Assembly: GCA_007570785.1 (NCBI GenBank)
Contig: ML664199.1
Location: 21,620,748-21,684,747, forward strand
From: Antilocapra americana
Taxonomy: Eukaryota > Chordata > Mammalia > Artiodactyla > Antilocapridae
DNA: 64,000 nucleotides
Direction of reading: 5' to 3'
The notes under the pieces were generated by a model. The model saw only the letters and a program-made list of their open reading frames with translations, searched no databases and was not told the origin of the DNA. Positions 34,216 through 43,611 of the stretch are shown here, piece by piece. The position numbers were made by a program, and so were the translations under genes. Position 1 is the first letter of the stretch, and every line of letters begins with the position of its first letter.

Positions 34216-34289
34216 GCAAATTCTTAAGAGGAGAAGCCTTTAAAAATAATCACTGAGGACTTCACAGAACTTTTATTTGTTGCTTTACA

Positions 34290-34497
34290 CATGCATGCTT
34301 AGTTTCTCAGTCATGTCTGACTCTGCAACCCCATGGACTGCAGGCCTCCAAGTTCCACTGTCCATGGGATTCTTCAGGCAAAAATACTGGGGTTGGTTTC
34401 CATTCTCTTCTCCAGGGGATCTTCCAAACCCAGGGATCAAACCCAGGTCTCCTGCATTGCAGGTGGATTTTTTATTGTCTGAGCCACCAGGGAAGCC
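34290..34497 (-). mobile_element. Bov-tA SINE
   Basis: A full-length antisense copy: 'gcatgcttagtttctcagtc' at left, 'cccagggatcaaacccaggt' (B-box complement) and 'tgagccaccagggaagcc' at right. Confidence 0.95.
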
Positions 34498-34839
34498 GTG
34501 ATTTACATTTATATGCATATATATGTATATGTAGGCATGTATATATCTGTAAACTCATAGCTATATCTATGTATCTTTCTCAATATTTATCAGTAAGTAG
34601 AATGGGAAAATTTAAGCATGTATTATTGCAAAATAAGACCACAAAATATGAAATCCCTGTGTTTTCAGATGATGAGAGAGATATTTCCAAAAAAAGTTAA
34701 TTTTTGGGTTTTAAAATAATGATTTCTTGGATTATATTAAGGCTCACCAATGCTATAGCTAGGCTAAACAAAGATGGTTAGTAAGAGCACAGACATAGTG
34801 AGAAAAAAAAAACTGAGTTAATCTCTGAAAACTCACATT
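34498..34839. other. AT-rich DNA with TATG/ATAT simple sequence
   Basis: Alternating at-rich simple sequence at about 34509-34545. The rest is unremarkable. Confidence 0.5.
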
Positions 34840-35130
34840 TTTAAAATAGATTTTATTTTTTAGATCCGTTTTAGAGTCACAGCAGAATTAAAAGCAAGGA
34901 AAAGAGATTTCCTACACACCCCTGGTTCTTACATGTTCATAGTCTCTCTCATTATAAATGTCTCCCATCTGAGTGATAAATTTGTTATAATTAATAAATT
35001 TATATTGACATGTGTAAGTTATAGTTAATCAGCATAATAGATGTAAAAATGTTTGTCATAATTAATATAAGCAGCATTAAGGTATATGGATTAGCCAGAA
35101 ACACTCTACAGTATGTTTGCCCTTGCATGA
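34840..35130 (-). mobile_element. Old L1 3' UTR fragment
   Basis: Reads as an antisense old L1 3' UTR: 'agattttattttttagatcc', 'agagtcacagcagaattaaaag', 'gagatttcctacacaccc', 'gataaatttgttataattaa'. Diverged; the right end is uncertain. Confidence 0.55.
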
Positions 35131-35253
35131 ACAGGGTATAGAGTATAACCTTAGCCTACAGATCAAAGGCCTTCAACCATTGTAATGGGGTGCTGCCACA
35201 TCCATACAATCGTCTCTGACTGGAGGATTTTTGTTGTCTCCCTTCAGCTAGAA

Positions 35254-35420
35254 TCTGCCTGCAATGTGAAAGACCTAGGTTCAATCCCTGGGTTGGGAAG
35301 ATCCCTTGGAGAAGGGAAAGGCTACCCATTCCAGTATTCTGACCTGGAGAATTACATGGACTGTACAGTCCACGGAGTCACAAAGAGTTGGACATGACTG
35401 AGTGACTTTCACTTTCAGTT
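35254..35420 (+). mobile_element. Bov-tA SINE, 5'-truncated
   Basis: Starts inside the element at tctgcctgcaatgtgaaag and runs to gactgagtgactttcactttcag. A perfect 11-bp target-site duplication, ttcagctagaa, lies at 35243-35253 and 35421-35431, so the truncation occurred at insertion. Its last bases overlap the consensus agaa by chance or by microhomology. Confidence 0.93.
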
Positions 35421-35655
35421 TTCAGCTAGAAATATAACTGGATCCTGCCGACCAACAGATGCTTCACCTGTACCGAGTGATCCTTTCCAGCAACAATATA
35501 AAGGGGACCACAGTCCTTCAGTTTATAACACACGTTGAATGACTGAATTCCTGTGCCAACTTGCTGATTTTAATAAATGTTCAACTGGTTTGTGACTGGC
35601 TTTCACTGTAACACACCATCTGTATCATACCACCCTGGAGGGTGAAGAAAGCATC

Positions 35656-35870
35656 GGTTTTCTAGGGCTGTCAAAACAAAATACCACAGACTGGGTGGCT
35701 TAAATAACAGAAATCTATTTCCCCACAGGTCTGAAGGCTAGAAGTCCAAGATGAAGGTGTTGGCAGGGATATTTTCTCCTGAAGCTTCTCTTCTTGGCTA
35801 GAAGGTGGATGCTGTCTTGCTGTGTCCTCACATGGTCTTTCCTCTTTGTATGCATGCTCCTGGTTTCTAG
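35656..35870 (-). mobile_element. MLT1-type LTR fragment (ERVL-MaLR)
   Basis: Antisense LTR 3' half: 'ctagggctgtcaaaacaaaa', 'accacagactgggtggctta', 'gctagaagtccaagatgaag', 'gctgtgtcctcacatggtct'. It fades out to the right. The 127-codon minus-strand frame crossing it is not a gene. Confidence 0.8.
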
Positions 35871-36090
35871 AGAGATGCTGCCCAGGTGCCCCTTCAAGGA
35901 AGGACTTGCCTCCCACTGCAGAGAGTACAGTGAGCAGACTGCCTCCAGCTGTGAGCTCCTTAAGCACTGGCTCAGCTGATAAGACCAACTTTCTAGATGT
36001 CCTGCCTCTCTGGTAGCAGCTCACATCAGTGGCTGAATGAGGTGGGGGCACCAAGACTTGCCATTTTGGTCCAGCATGAAAACACTGATG

Positions 36091-36307
36091 GACTTCCTAT
36101 GTGGCTCAGTGGTAAAGAATCTGCCTGCAGTGCATGAGACACAGGAGATGTGGTTTGGATCCCTGGATCGGGAAGATCCCCTGGAGGAGGAAATGACAAC
36201 CCACTCCAGCTTTCTTACCTAGGAAATCCCAGGGACAGAGAAGTCTGGTGGGCTACAATCATGGGGTCACAAAGAGTTGGACTCGACCGAATGACTGAGC
36301 ACACACA
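36091..36307 (+). mobile_element. Bov-tA SINE
   Basis: A full-length sense copy (gacttcctatgtggctcag … gaatgactgagcacacac). Flanking catgaaaacactgat (left) and catgaagggacactaat (right) look like a diverged target-site duplication. Confidence 0.93.
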
Positions 36308-36589
36308 TGAAGGGACACTAATAGATAAGTTTCTCTCTGAAGCTCCTTCCTGGGGGGCCAGGGATTTGTTGGATGTGTAGAACAGTTAGACTTCTTTCTT
36401 TGCCCAGTTCTGCTTCTACCCCATTCTTTGATCCCTAGCAAACATCTTACACTCTACCTTTCTTTGTTCAAGGTCTGCTTTTGGAGACCATCACCTGGTG
36501 GCAGCTTCTCTTTCTATTTGATCATCTTATTTATCTTTCCCACATTCGCTGAAGCAGTGGAGAGAGAATCTCTGGTTTTGTTTTTTGTT

Positions 36590-36795
36590 TAGCTGCTATC
36601 GTATCTCACTCTTTGTAACCCCATGGACTGTAACCTGCAAGGGTCCTCTGTCCACGGAATTCTCCAAGTAAGAATACTGAAGTGGATTGCCAAGCCCTCC
36701 TCCAGGGAATCTTAATGACCTAAGGATGGAACCTGTGTCTCCTGCAGCTTTTGAATTGCAGGCAGATTCTCTATCACTGAGTCACCAGGGAAGCT
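36590..36795 (-). mobile_element. Bov-tA SINE
   Basis: A full-length antisense copy: 'tagctgctatcgtatctcac', 'gtcctctgtccacggaattc', 'gaattgcaggcagattctct', 'gagtcaccagggaagc'. It is more diverged than its neighbours. Confidence 0.93.
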
Positions 36796-38582
36796 CACGA
36801 ATCAAATTGATACCTAGTTTGCATAATTTTTTTTAATGTACATGACTTTCACATGTAATGTTATTTTCCATATTTCTTCCGTCAACAAACACAGAGGAGT
36901 GAGGTACATTTCCTGTTGGCAGAAAGCCAATGTTCTTTAATAGGCCAGTGGCACCTGACTCAAGGGCACCAGGGACATTGTATGGATTATGAGGGATTTT
37001 ACCCAAGACGTGAAAGGGCAAGATCTAAGCTAGAGCCTACCTCCTGTTTCTGAATCCTGGTCAAAGAAGAACAAAACTCTGAGACAATTGTAAAAGAAGA
37101 TAGGAAGTAAGTTGAGGGAAATATGGCATTTCCATATTTTTTTCCCTCCACTTTCCCAAGAGAAAAGGAGCAATGAAATTCAAGCAACAGGAGACTTGTT
37201 TATGATGACAAAGTAGCCTCTGAAGAAAAATGCCAGTGTATTTATTTAAGCAAAAGAAATATTTTCTTTCCATGGATATTTATTCCTGTGTTGTTTACCT
37301 ACTGTGAGATTCCTATCTATTTTCAAGGGATTGTCACCATTCAATGTTACCACATGTACGAATCTCCCATGCATGTGGGCTGAATCCGTTTTGAGGTCAG
37401 GGCAATCTGACACATATGAGGAAGTAACATGCGTTTTACATGAGGCTTAAATTCCTCTGAAGGAATGAATGGCTTTGTCCTTGATCTGCTCACTGAACTC
37501 TTTTTAATATTAATGTGCTACTTAAAAATGCATCATTTGCCTCTAAAGCGGCTCTGTGGGCGGCAGTAGAGCCCATGGGCAGGCTACAGGGCCTAGAGTG
37601 AAGCTGCTGATTGCTATTTATCACACCCGACTGCTGACTCCCAAGGATGAAAACTTTAAACACAACTTGGCAGGGAAGAGAGGTTTCCATCTATTCCCTG
37701 GCGTTGAAACTCTTAAGATTAGTGTGACCTAAGCCACCTCATTCTTGGAAAGATTCTAATATAATAACACTTTTTTTAAAGGTCGAAACTTCAGATTCCT
37801 TTCATTAGCTGCATTGCATGTATCTCCAAGTAGAATACAACTTTGTGGTTTCTTTTCAAACCATCATAACTGTGTTTTGTAGCAGGCTCAAAAGACTCTT
37901 TTTGTTTCTACAGAGGCAACACACTGAAAGACACGATTCCAGCCAAATTTACAGACTACTTCTATTCCCACCTTCCTTTCTTGCTGCTGGAAAATATAGG
38001 ATTAGGCGAGAGCCAGACAGATGCTGTAACTACTGTTGGAAAGAAATATAGGTTTTAGGTGGGAAGCTATAGACACTAAGATAGATCCACGAAAATGTGA
38101 CCTCAGAGGCTGAGCTTTAACTCAGCAGAAATATTTGTTCTATTTAGTGTTTGTTATCCTCATATGGTAAATCTTAGAGAAAACAGTGCTAGCGAAAGTG
38201 AAACCAGAGGTTTGTTATGAAAATGAGTGTTTTAAGACTGATGATGTGTTACGAGTCCCATATAATTGCCTGATGGGGGCAGAGCTAATCTGTTGCAACA
38301 TCAGGCTGAGGCTAGATGCTGGGTTCAACACAATATGATCTGTTATTTTTTCCCGAATACTCTTGTAGTTATGCTTGGAGTGTTTCCTTCTTATTCTAAC
38401 ATAAAGAGTGGCCAAGAAATCATGTTGTCTTATTAAGAGAAACTTTTCTGAAAGAAACAGACAAAATCAGTTTAGGAATAGAACATGCTTATCCTTTCTT
38501 GTGTTCATAGACTAAAGTAAGCAGACTTTTTCCTTCCCAAATTAGAAAGATGGCCCAACCTACTTCAGAGAAGGGCTGTTGT
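36796..38582. other. Unique DNA
   Basis: No interspersed repeat is recognised. The part at about 37530-37700 has several CpG and mixed composition and could be conserved non-coding DNA; this is impression only. Open frames of 60-77 codons have no recognisable family. Confidence 0.4.
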
Positions 38583-38612
38583 TCATTCATTCATTTATTC
38601 ATTCATTCATGG
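38583..38612. repeat. (CATT)n microsatellite
   Basis: Repeated cattcatt with one ttta variant. It may be the tail of an antisense L2 3' end (followed by ataaagcacttatt), but that part is too short to call. Confidence 0.85.
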
Positions 38613-38901
38613 ATAAAGCACTTATTAAAGCTGCATTACAGAATCTGGGATTTTTACACTGAGGTTTAACACTGAAATTGAGTTCCTTAAAGTATTCTGT
38701 GGCTTGTGTAAAACATCCGAGGGTTGATTAATTACTCCATTATTTACTGCTGCCTAAACCCATGACCTTTCTAAATGACCTTAGGATAGTCTCCCACATT
38801 CACTGAATCCATCCTTATGGTTTCTTTTGGCCAAAGGGATAAGCATAAACATAAAATAAACAGAGGTTTGAGAAGGCTAGTAGGATTAGACAGCCTCATT
38901 C

Positions 38902-40282
38902 TTTTTTTCCCGATTTTACTGAGGAAAATTCAACAAATTATACTTGTATATATTTAAATTATGCTCCATTATGATTTGTTATGCATATACATTATGGAAT
39001 GATCAAGATAATCAAGACATCCATCATTTTACATAGTTAACTTGTGTGTGAGGTAAGAATGTTTAAGACCTACTCTCAGAAACTTCCAAGTATACAAACC
39101 ATATTACTAACTATAGCCAACATACTGCACATTAGGCAGACAGAACTTATTCTTCTCACACTGAAAGTCTGTGCTCTTTGACTTTTTCTTTCCCCTAGCT
39201 CCTGACAATCATCATCCTATCTCTGTTTTTATGAAATCACCTTTAATATATATATATATTGATTCTACAATATGAATGATAGCATGTAATATCTGTCTTT
39301 CTCTCTATGGCTAATTTCAGTTATCATAATACTTTCCAGGTTCATTTGTGTTGCTTCAAATGGTAGGATTTTCTTCTTTCTTATGTTTTTATAATACTAC
39401 ATTATATATTCTTGCTGCTGCTGCTGCTGCTAAGTCACTTCAGTCGTGTCCAACTCTGTGTGACCCCATAGACGACAGCCCAACAGGCTCCTGTCCCTGG
39501 GATTCTCCAGACAAGAACACTGGAGTGGGTTGCCATTTCCTTCTCCAATGCATGAAAGTAAAAAGTGAAAGTGAAGTCACTCAGTTGTGTCCAACTCTTA
39601 GCAACCCATGGACTGCAGCCCACCAGCTTCCTCCGCCCATGGGATTTTCCAGGCAAGAGCACCGGAGTGGGTCGCCATTGCCTTCTCTGTATATATATTC
39701 TTAGCTATTGTGAATAATGAAAGTGTGTATATCTCTTTGATATCCTTTTCCCCTGCTTTGGATATAAATCAGGAAGTAGGATTGCTTGACCATGAGGTAG
39801 TTCTATTTTTAATTTTATGAGAAACTTCCATACTCTTTTCCATAATAGTTGTACCAATTTACACTACCACCAACAGTAAATAAGGGTTTCCCTTTCACCA
39901 TATCATCATCAAAATTTGTTATCTCTTGTCTTTTTGATAATAGCTGTCCTAACAAGTGTGAAGTGATTTTGGTTTTAATTTGTGTTTCTATAATGGTTAA
40001 TGATGTTGAGGACTGTTTATGTATTTATTGGCCATTTGTATGTCTTTGAAAAAAATTCTATTCAGGTTCTTTTTCCGTTTTTAATTTGATCATTTGCTTT
40101 TTTTCTTATTGAGTTGTAGAAGACCATTCTATGCTTTGGATATTAGCTTCTTAGCAGATATATGGTTTGCAGATATTTCCCCCCATTTTTTAGGTTGCAT
40201 TTCCAATTTATTAATTGTTTCCTTTGCTTGATGTAGTCACTTGTTTATTTCAGCTGTTGTTGTGCTTCTGCTGTCTCCTCCA
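38902..40282 (-). mobile_element. Old L1, 3' part (antisense) of a twin-primed copy
   Basis: Starts with a T-run (38902-38908), the complement of the A-tail. It then reads through an L1 3' UTR (agaaacttccaagtatacaa, ctatagccaacatactgca) and back into the ORF2 C-terminus (tagctattgtgaataatg, ggattgcttgaccatgaggt, ttgttatctcttgtcttttt, gcagatatatggtttgcaga). It ends near tagtcacttgtttatttcag. The BOV-A2 SINE is inserted at 39414-39691. Subfamily probably L1MA/L1MB. Confidence 0.85.
39414..39691 (-). mobile_element. BOV-A2 dimeric SINE with (GCT)n tail
   Basis: Two antisense A-units in tandem, joined by a linker. Unit 1 is 'aagtcacttcagtcgtgtcc' to 'gttgccatttccttctcc'. Unit 2 is 'gtcactcagttgtgtccaac' to 'gtcgccattgccttctct'. 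A (GCT)6 run (39414-39431) is the complement of the SINE's AGC tail. A perfect 11-bp target-site duplication, tatatattctt, lies at 39403-39413 and 39692-39702. It is inserted in the old L1. Confidence 0.95.
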
Positions 40283-40932
40283 AGAAATCAAAATTTAACC
40301 AAGGAGGTGAACAACCTGAAAACTGAAAACTCTAATATGTTGATAAAGGAAATTGAAAAATATGCAAATAAATGGAAAAATAACCCACATCCTTTGATTG
40401 GAAGAATTAAGACTATAAAAAATTTACTACCCAATGATACACAGATCAGAGTCAATACAATCTATATTAAAACTCCAAGGGAATTTTCATATAACACAAC
40501 AAAACTATCCTAGAGTTTGTATAAAACTACAAAAGGTTCCAAATAGCCAAAGCACTTTTGAGAAAAAAGAACAAATCTGGAGGCATCACATTTTCTGATT
40601 TAAAAGTATATTACAAAGCAATGGTAATAAAACAGTGTGGTACTAGAATTTTAAAAAGCCACATAGAATAGAGAGCCTAAAAATAAGCCTATGCATATAT
40701 GGTCAATTGATTTTTGACAGGACTCCAAGAACACACAAAGGGGAAATGATAGTCTCTTCAATAAACTGTGTTGGGAAAATGGATATCCACATGCAAACTA
40801 ATGAAACTGGACTCTTTTCTTACACCACTCACAAAAATTAACTTAAAATGATTTAAAGACTTGAATTTAAGTCCTGAAACCATAAACCTCCTAGAAAAAA
40901 TATAGGAAAAAGTCTTCTTGACATGGGACTTA
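40283..40932 (+). mobile_element. Old L1, inverted 5' part of the same copy
   Basis: Sense L1 ORF2 wording: 'aatttaaccaaggaggtgaa', 'aaatggaaaaataacccaca', 'tccaaatagccaaagcactt', 'aatctggaggcatcacattt', 'tatatggtcaattgattttt', 'aaaccataaacctcctagaa'. It stops at 'cttcttgacatggg'. In L1 coordinates this end lies just upstream of where the neighbouring antisense piece begins. It is therefore the 5' part of the same insertion, inverted. Frames are broken. Confidence 0.85.
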
Positions 40933-40949
40933 TTCTTGCATTCTGTCAT

Positions 40950-41165
40950 CAACAAGAGAATATGCCTGCCCTTCTGCTGGATGATGAGAGGCATATGAAA
41001 TAGAGACACATTGCTCCAGGCATCCATGCTGAGAAGATCCTAGATGAATCAATAGCCAGCCTTCACCTGGATATCCAAGGATGCTCTGCCAAGATCAGAA
41101 CTACCCAACTGACCTGCAGATCTTTGCATACACACAAGTAAATACAATAAAATCAGTCATGTATT
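40950..41165 (+). mobile_element. MaLR LTR fragment (MLT1-like)
   Basis: Sense LTR 3' half: 'ctgctggatgatgagaggca', 'ctacccaactgacctgcaga' and 'tacaataaaatcagtcatg' in the order seen in MaLR LTRs. Diverged. Confidence 0.6.
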
Positions 41166-41212
41166 GTCCTATTAAAAATATGTCATACCACCCAATTTCT
41201 CATGTATGGAAT

Positions 41213-41402
41213 ACTGGTATACCTTGGAGATACTATAAGTTTTTTTTCAGACCACTACAATAAAGCAAATATCACAATAAAGAGACTCATGAATCTTTTA
41301 GTTTCCCAGTGCATATAAAAGTTATGTTTCACACTATATTGTAGTCTATTAAGTGTGCAATAGGATTGCATCAAGAAAAATAAGGTACATGCCTTAAATA
41401 TA

Positions 41403-41441
<39 letters not shown>

Positions 41442-41570
41442 CTAAAACAACTCTAACCATCATCTGAGCCTTCAGTATGCTGTAGTAGTAACATCAAAGA
41501 TCACTGATCACAGATCACCATAACAAATATAATAATGATGAAATGGTTTTAAATATTGCAATATTAGGGC
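41213..41570. mobile_element. Tigger (pogo-like) DNA transposon, internally deleted
   Basis: One end reads 'ctggtataccttggagatac', 'cagaccactacaataaagca', 'agtttcccagtgcatataaa' and 'gtagtctattaagtgtgcaa'. The opposite side reads 'catctgagccttcag', 'aacatcaaagatcactgatc' and 'aaatattgcaa'. The transposase interior is missing and a (TA)n microsatellite has grown inside. It is abutted on the right by an MLT1-type LTR. Confidence 0.8.
41397..41440. repeat. (TA)n microsatellite inside Tigger
   Basis: A TA run interrupted once (atttatat) near its left end. It probably grew from an AT-rich stretch of the Tigger element. Confidence 0.95.
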
Positions 41571-41702
41571 CCACTTGAATCCATTACCATCTGATCTTAA
41601 TTTGATTAATTACATCTATAGAGATCCTATTTCCAAATAAGATCACATTCTGAAATACTGGTGGACATGAGTTTGGGGACCACTGTTCAACCCAGTGTAG
41701 AC
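41571..41702 (-). mobile_element. MLT1-type LTR fragment (ERVL-MaLR)
   Basis: Antisense LTR 5' portion: 'gggcccacttgaatccatta', 'cctatttccaaataagatca', 'cattctgaaatactggtgga', 'gttcaacccagtgtag'. Only the outer third is present. Confidence 0.72.
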
Positions 41703-42202
41703 AACAAAATCAAGACAGCATACAGCCATCTTTCTGTCTTGTCTAGAGATAGCAAGGAAGCCAATCAATATTTCTTAAGTGCCCTGGATTTTCTGAAGCA
41801 TAATTTATTAGATGGGAGAGCCAAGATTGGATATAAAACTTGTTGGATTGGATAAAAACTTGTGTTGGATATAAGACTTGCCCCTAGTTTGCTTTTCTGT
41901 CTTTGTTTTCTTTTTTCCCTTCTCCCATTAAAATTTAATTTTGTGGGAAACATCATTCAATTTTTAAGTTGATGGAAAAAAACAAAAACATATTTAGCAA
42001 AAGATATTTACTGCTTATTATATCTCAAAATAACAGCCAAAGCAAAGTTTTAGTGAGAACACAAGCAACAGATGCTTTACTCATTTCTTCAACTCATCCT
42101 GTTATATCAATTTTATTCTCAAAGAATTTGCCAGATTATGGAGAAAAGAGAGACAGAGGAAATACTGGAGTAAAAGAGCTAACTTAAAGGATGAAAACAT
42201 CT
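41703..42202. other. Unique DNA
   Basis: Nothing recognised. A short local duplication, 'ttggattggataaaaactt / gttggatataagactt', lies at about 41826-41880. Confidence 0.4.
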
Positions 42203-42224
42203 TTATATATATATATATATATAT
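42203..42224. repeat. (TA)n microsatellite
   Basis: A pure TA run immediately 5' of a Bov-tA SINE. It may be part of the target site, since similar tatata sequence follows the SINE. Confidence 0.92.
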
Positions 42225-42445
42225 GGGCTTCCTCTGTGACTTAGCAGTAAAAGAATCTGCCTTCAATGTAGGAGACATGGGAGACACAGGTTTGATCCCT
42301 GAGTTAGGAAGATCCCTTGGGGTAGGAAAGGGGAACCTACTCCAGTATTCTTACTGGGAAAATCCTATGGACAGAGGAGCCTGGTGGGCTATAGTCCTTG
42401 AAGTCGCAAGGAGTTGGACACAACTAAGGAACTGAGTGTGCATGC
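42225..42445 (+). mobile_element. Bov-tA SINE
   Basis: A full-length sense copy: 'gggcttcctctgtgacttag', 'ggtttgatccctgagttagg', 'ctactccagtattcttactg', 'ggacacaactaaggaactga'. It is flanked on both sides by tata-rich sequence that hides any target-site duplication. Confidence 0.94.
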
Positions 42446-42483
42446 ATATATATGTGTGTGTATATCTATACATGCACATGTAA

Positions 42484-42486
<3 letters not shown>

Positions 42487-42523
<37 letters not shown>

Positions 42524-42529
42524 ACACAC
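42487..42529. repeat. (CA)n microsatellite
   Basis: About 21 CA units with a single TA interruption. It follows a TATG/TGTA-rich stretch after the SINE tail. Confidence 0.97.
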
Positions 42530-42619
42530 TCTATTTGGTTATTTGATAGAAAGTAATAGGTACCAAATATGTCTGCTTCCATTCCACCTTGTCCAGAAAT
42601 TGAGTCTTGAGTTAGATGC

Positions 42620-42760
42620 TCAGATTCACTACTGTATGACCATGATTTATTGACCTTTCTAGATATCTGAAATGGGGATAACTATACTTCTAGCCATCTC
42701 TCAAACATGGTGGAAGGATTAAATATGATAATGGAAATGAAAGGACTTTACATTGTAAAA
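42620..42760 (+). mobile_element. MIR SINE fragment
   Basis: Sense MIR core: 'agattcactactgtatgacc', 'gatatctgaaatggggataa', 'ggtggaaggattaaatatga'. Diverged. Confidence 0.62.
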
Positions 42761-42874
42761 GAAAAATAGTATCATGAATACAAAAGCTTCTATTTATTTC
42801 TTTCACTTGAAGACAAAATGAACATTCTTGGCAAAGTCTAAGATTTATCATCTCCTCCAGCTCTGTTACAGGAG

Positions 42875-43095
42875 CAGTTTATTGAGCAGTTGCTACAAAA
42901 CACTCTGAGTCGCTTTCTATAAATTATTCCTGATGCTCAAATGACTCTGAAAATAGACTTCATTATCCCTATTCTATAGAAAAGTAGTTGAAGAGGAAAA
43001 CAACTGAGTTCTATGTGGTCACTAAAACTGGAGCCTCAAAGTCACACAACTTGCAAATGGCAGGGCCAGGGTTCTCTACCAAAGTTAAGTTAGTT
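42875..43095 (-). mobile_element. MIR SINE
   Basis: Antisense MIR: 'attgagcagttgctacaaaa', 'gacttcattatccctattct', 'caaagtcacacaacttgcaa', 'ggcagggccagggttctc'. Nearly full length, with an internal stretch altered. Confidence 0.7.
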
Positions 43096-43301
43096 TTCCT
43101 TTCTTTCCCCACCACTAAGATTCTCCTGGGATTTTTCATACACGCACACAGACACACATACATGCACACACAAACACTCATCTGAATTGCCTTTTCTCTC
43201 TCTGATACTATGGGTGTTGAGCAAATTACTCATTTGGCTTTCAAAAACTCAATCTCAACCATTATTAGATGACACTCAAGCTTAATCAAAAAGAATTGTT
43301 T

Positions 43302-43600
43302 GGGGATTCCCTGGTGGTCCATGAGTTGAGAGTCTGCCTGCCAATGCAGGGGACATAGGTTCAATCCCTGGTCAGGGAAGATTCCACATGCCACAGAGCA
43401 ACAAAGCCTGTGAGCCACAGTTACTGAAGCCCGCTTGCCTTGAGTTTGTGCTCCTCAACAAGAGAAGCCACTGCAATGAGAAGCCCAAGCACTGTTACAA
43501 ACAGTGACCCCTGCTCAGTGCAACTAGAGAAAGTCTTTGCAACAACGGAGATTCAGTGCAGCCAAAAATAAAGAAATAAATTTAAAAAAAAAAGGTTTGG
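43302..43600 (+). mobile_element. CHR-2 type SINE, full length
   Basis: It contains head 'ggggattccctggtggtcca', the B-box region 'ggttcaatccctggtcaggg', the CHR body ('gagccacagttactgaagcc', 'ctcaacaagagaagccactg', 'aactagagaaagtctttgca') and the tail 'gcagccaaaaataaagaaat' plus A-run. A 9/11 target-site duplication, aagaattgttt (43291-43301) and aagaatatttt (43601-43611), is readable. It is the most complete CHR copy in the window. Confidence 0.93.
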
Positions 43601-43611
43601 AAGAATATTTT

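Noticed and set aside
35671..36054. 127-codon minus-strand open frame
   Set aside because: Largely runs through an MLT1-type LTR; it has no protein-like features.
38880..40960. A target-site duplication for the twin-primed L1
   Set aside because: Only weak similarity (cctcattct versus acttattct) could be seen, not enough to claim it.
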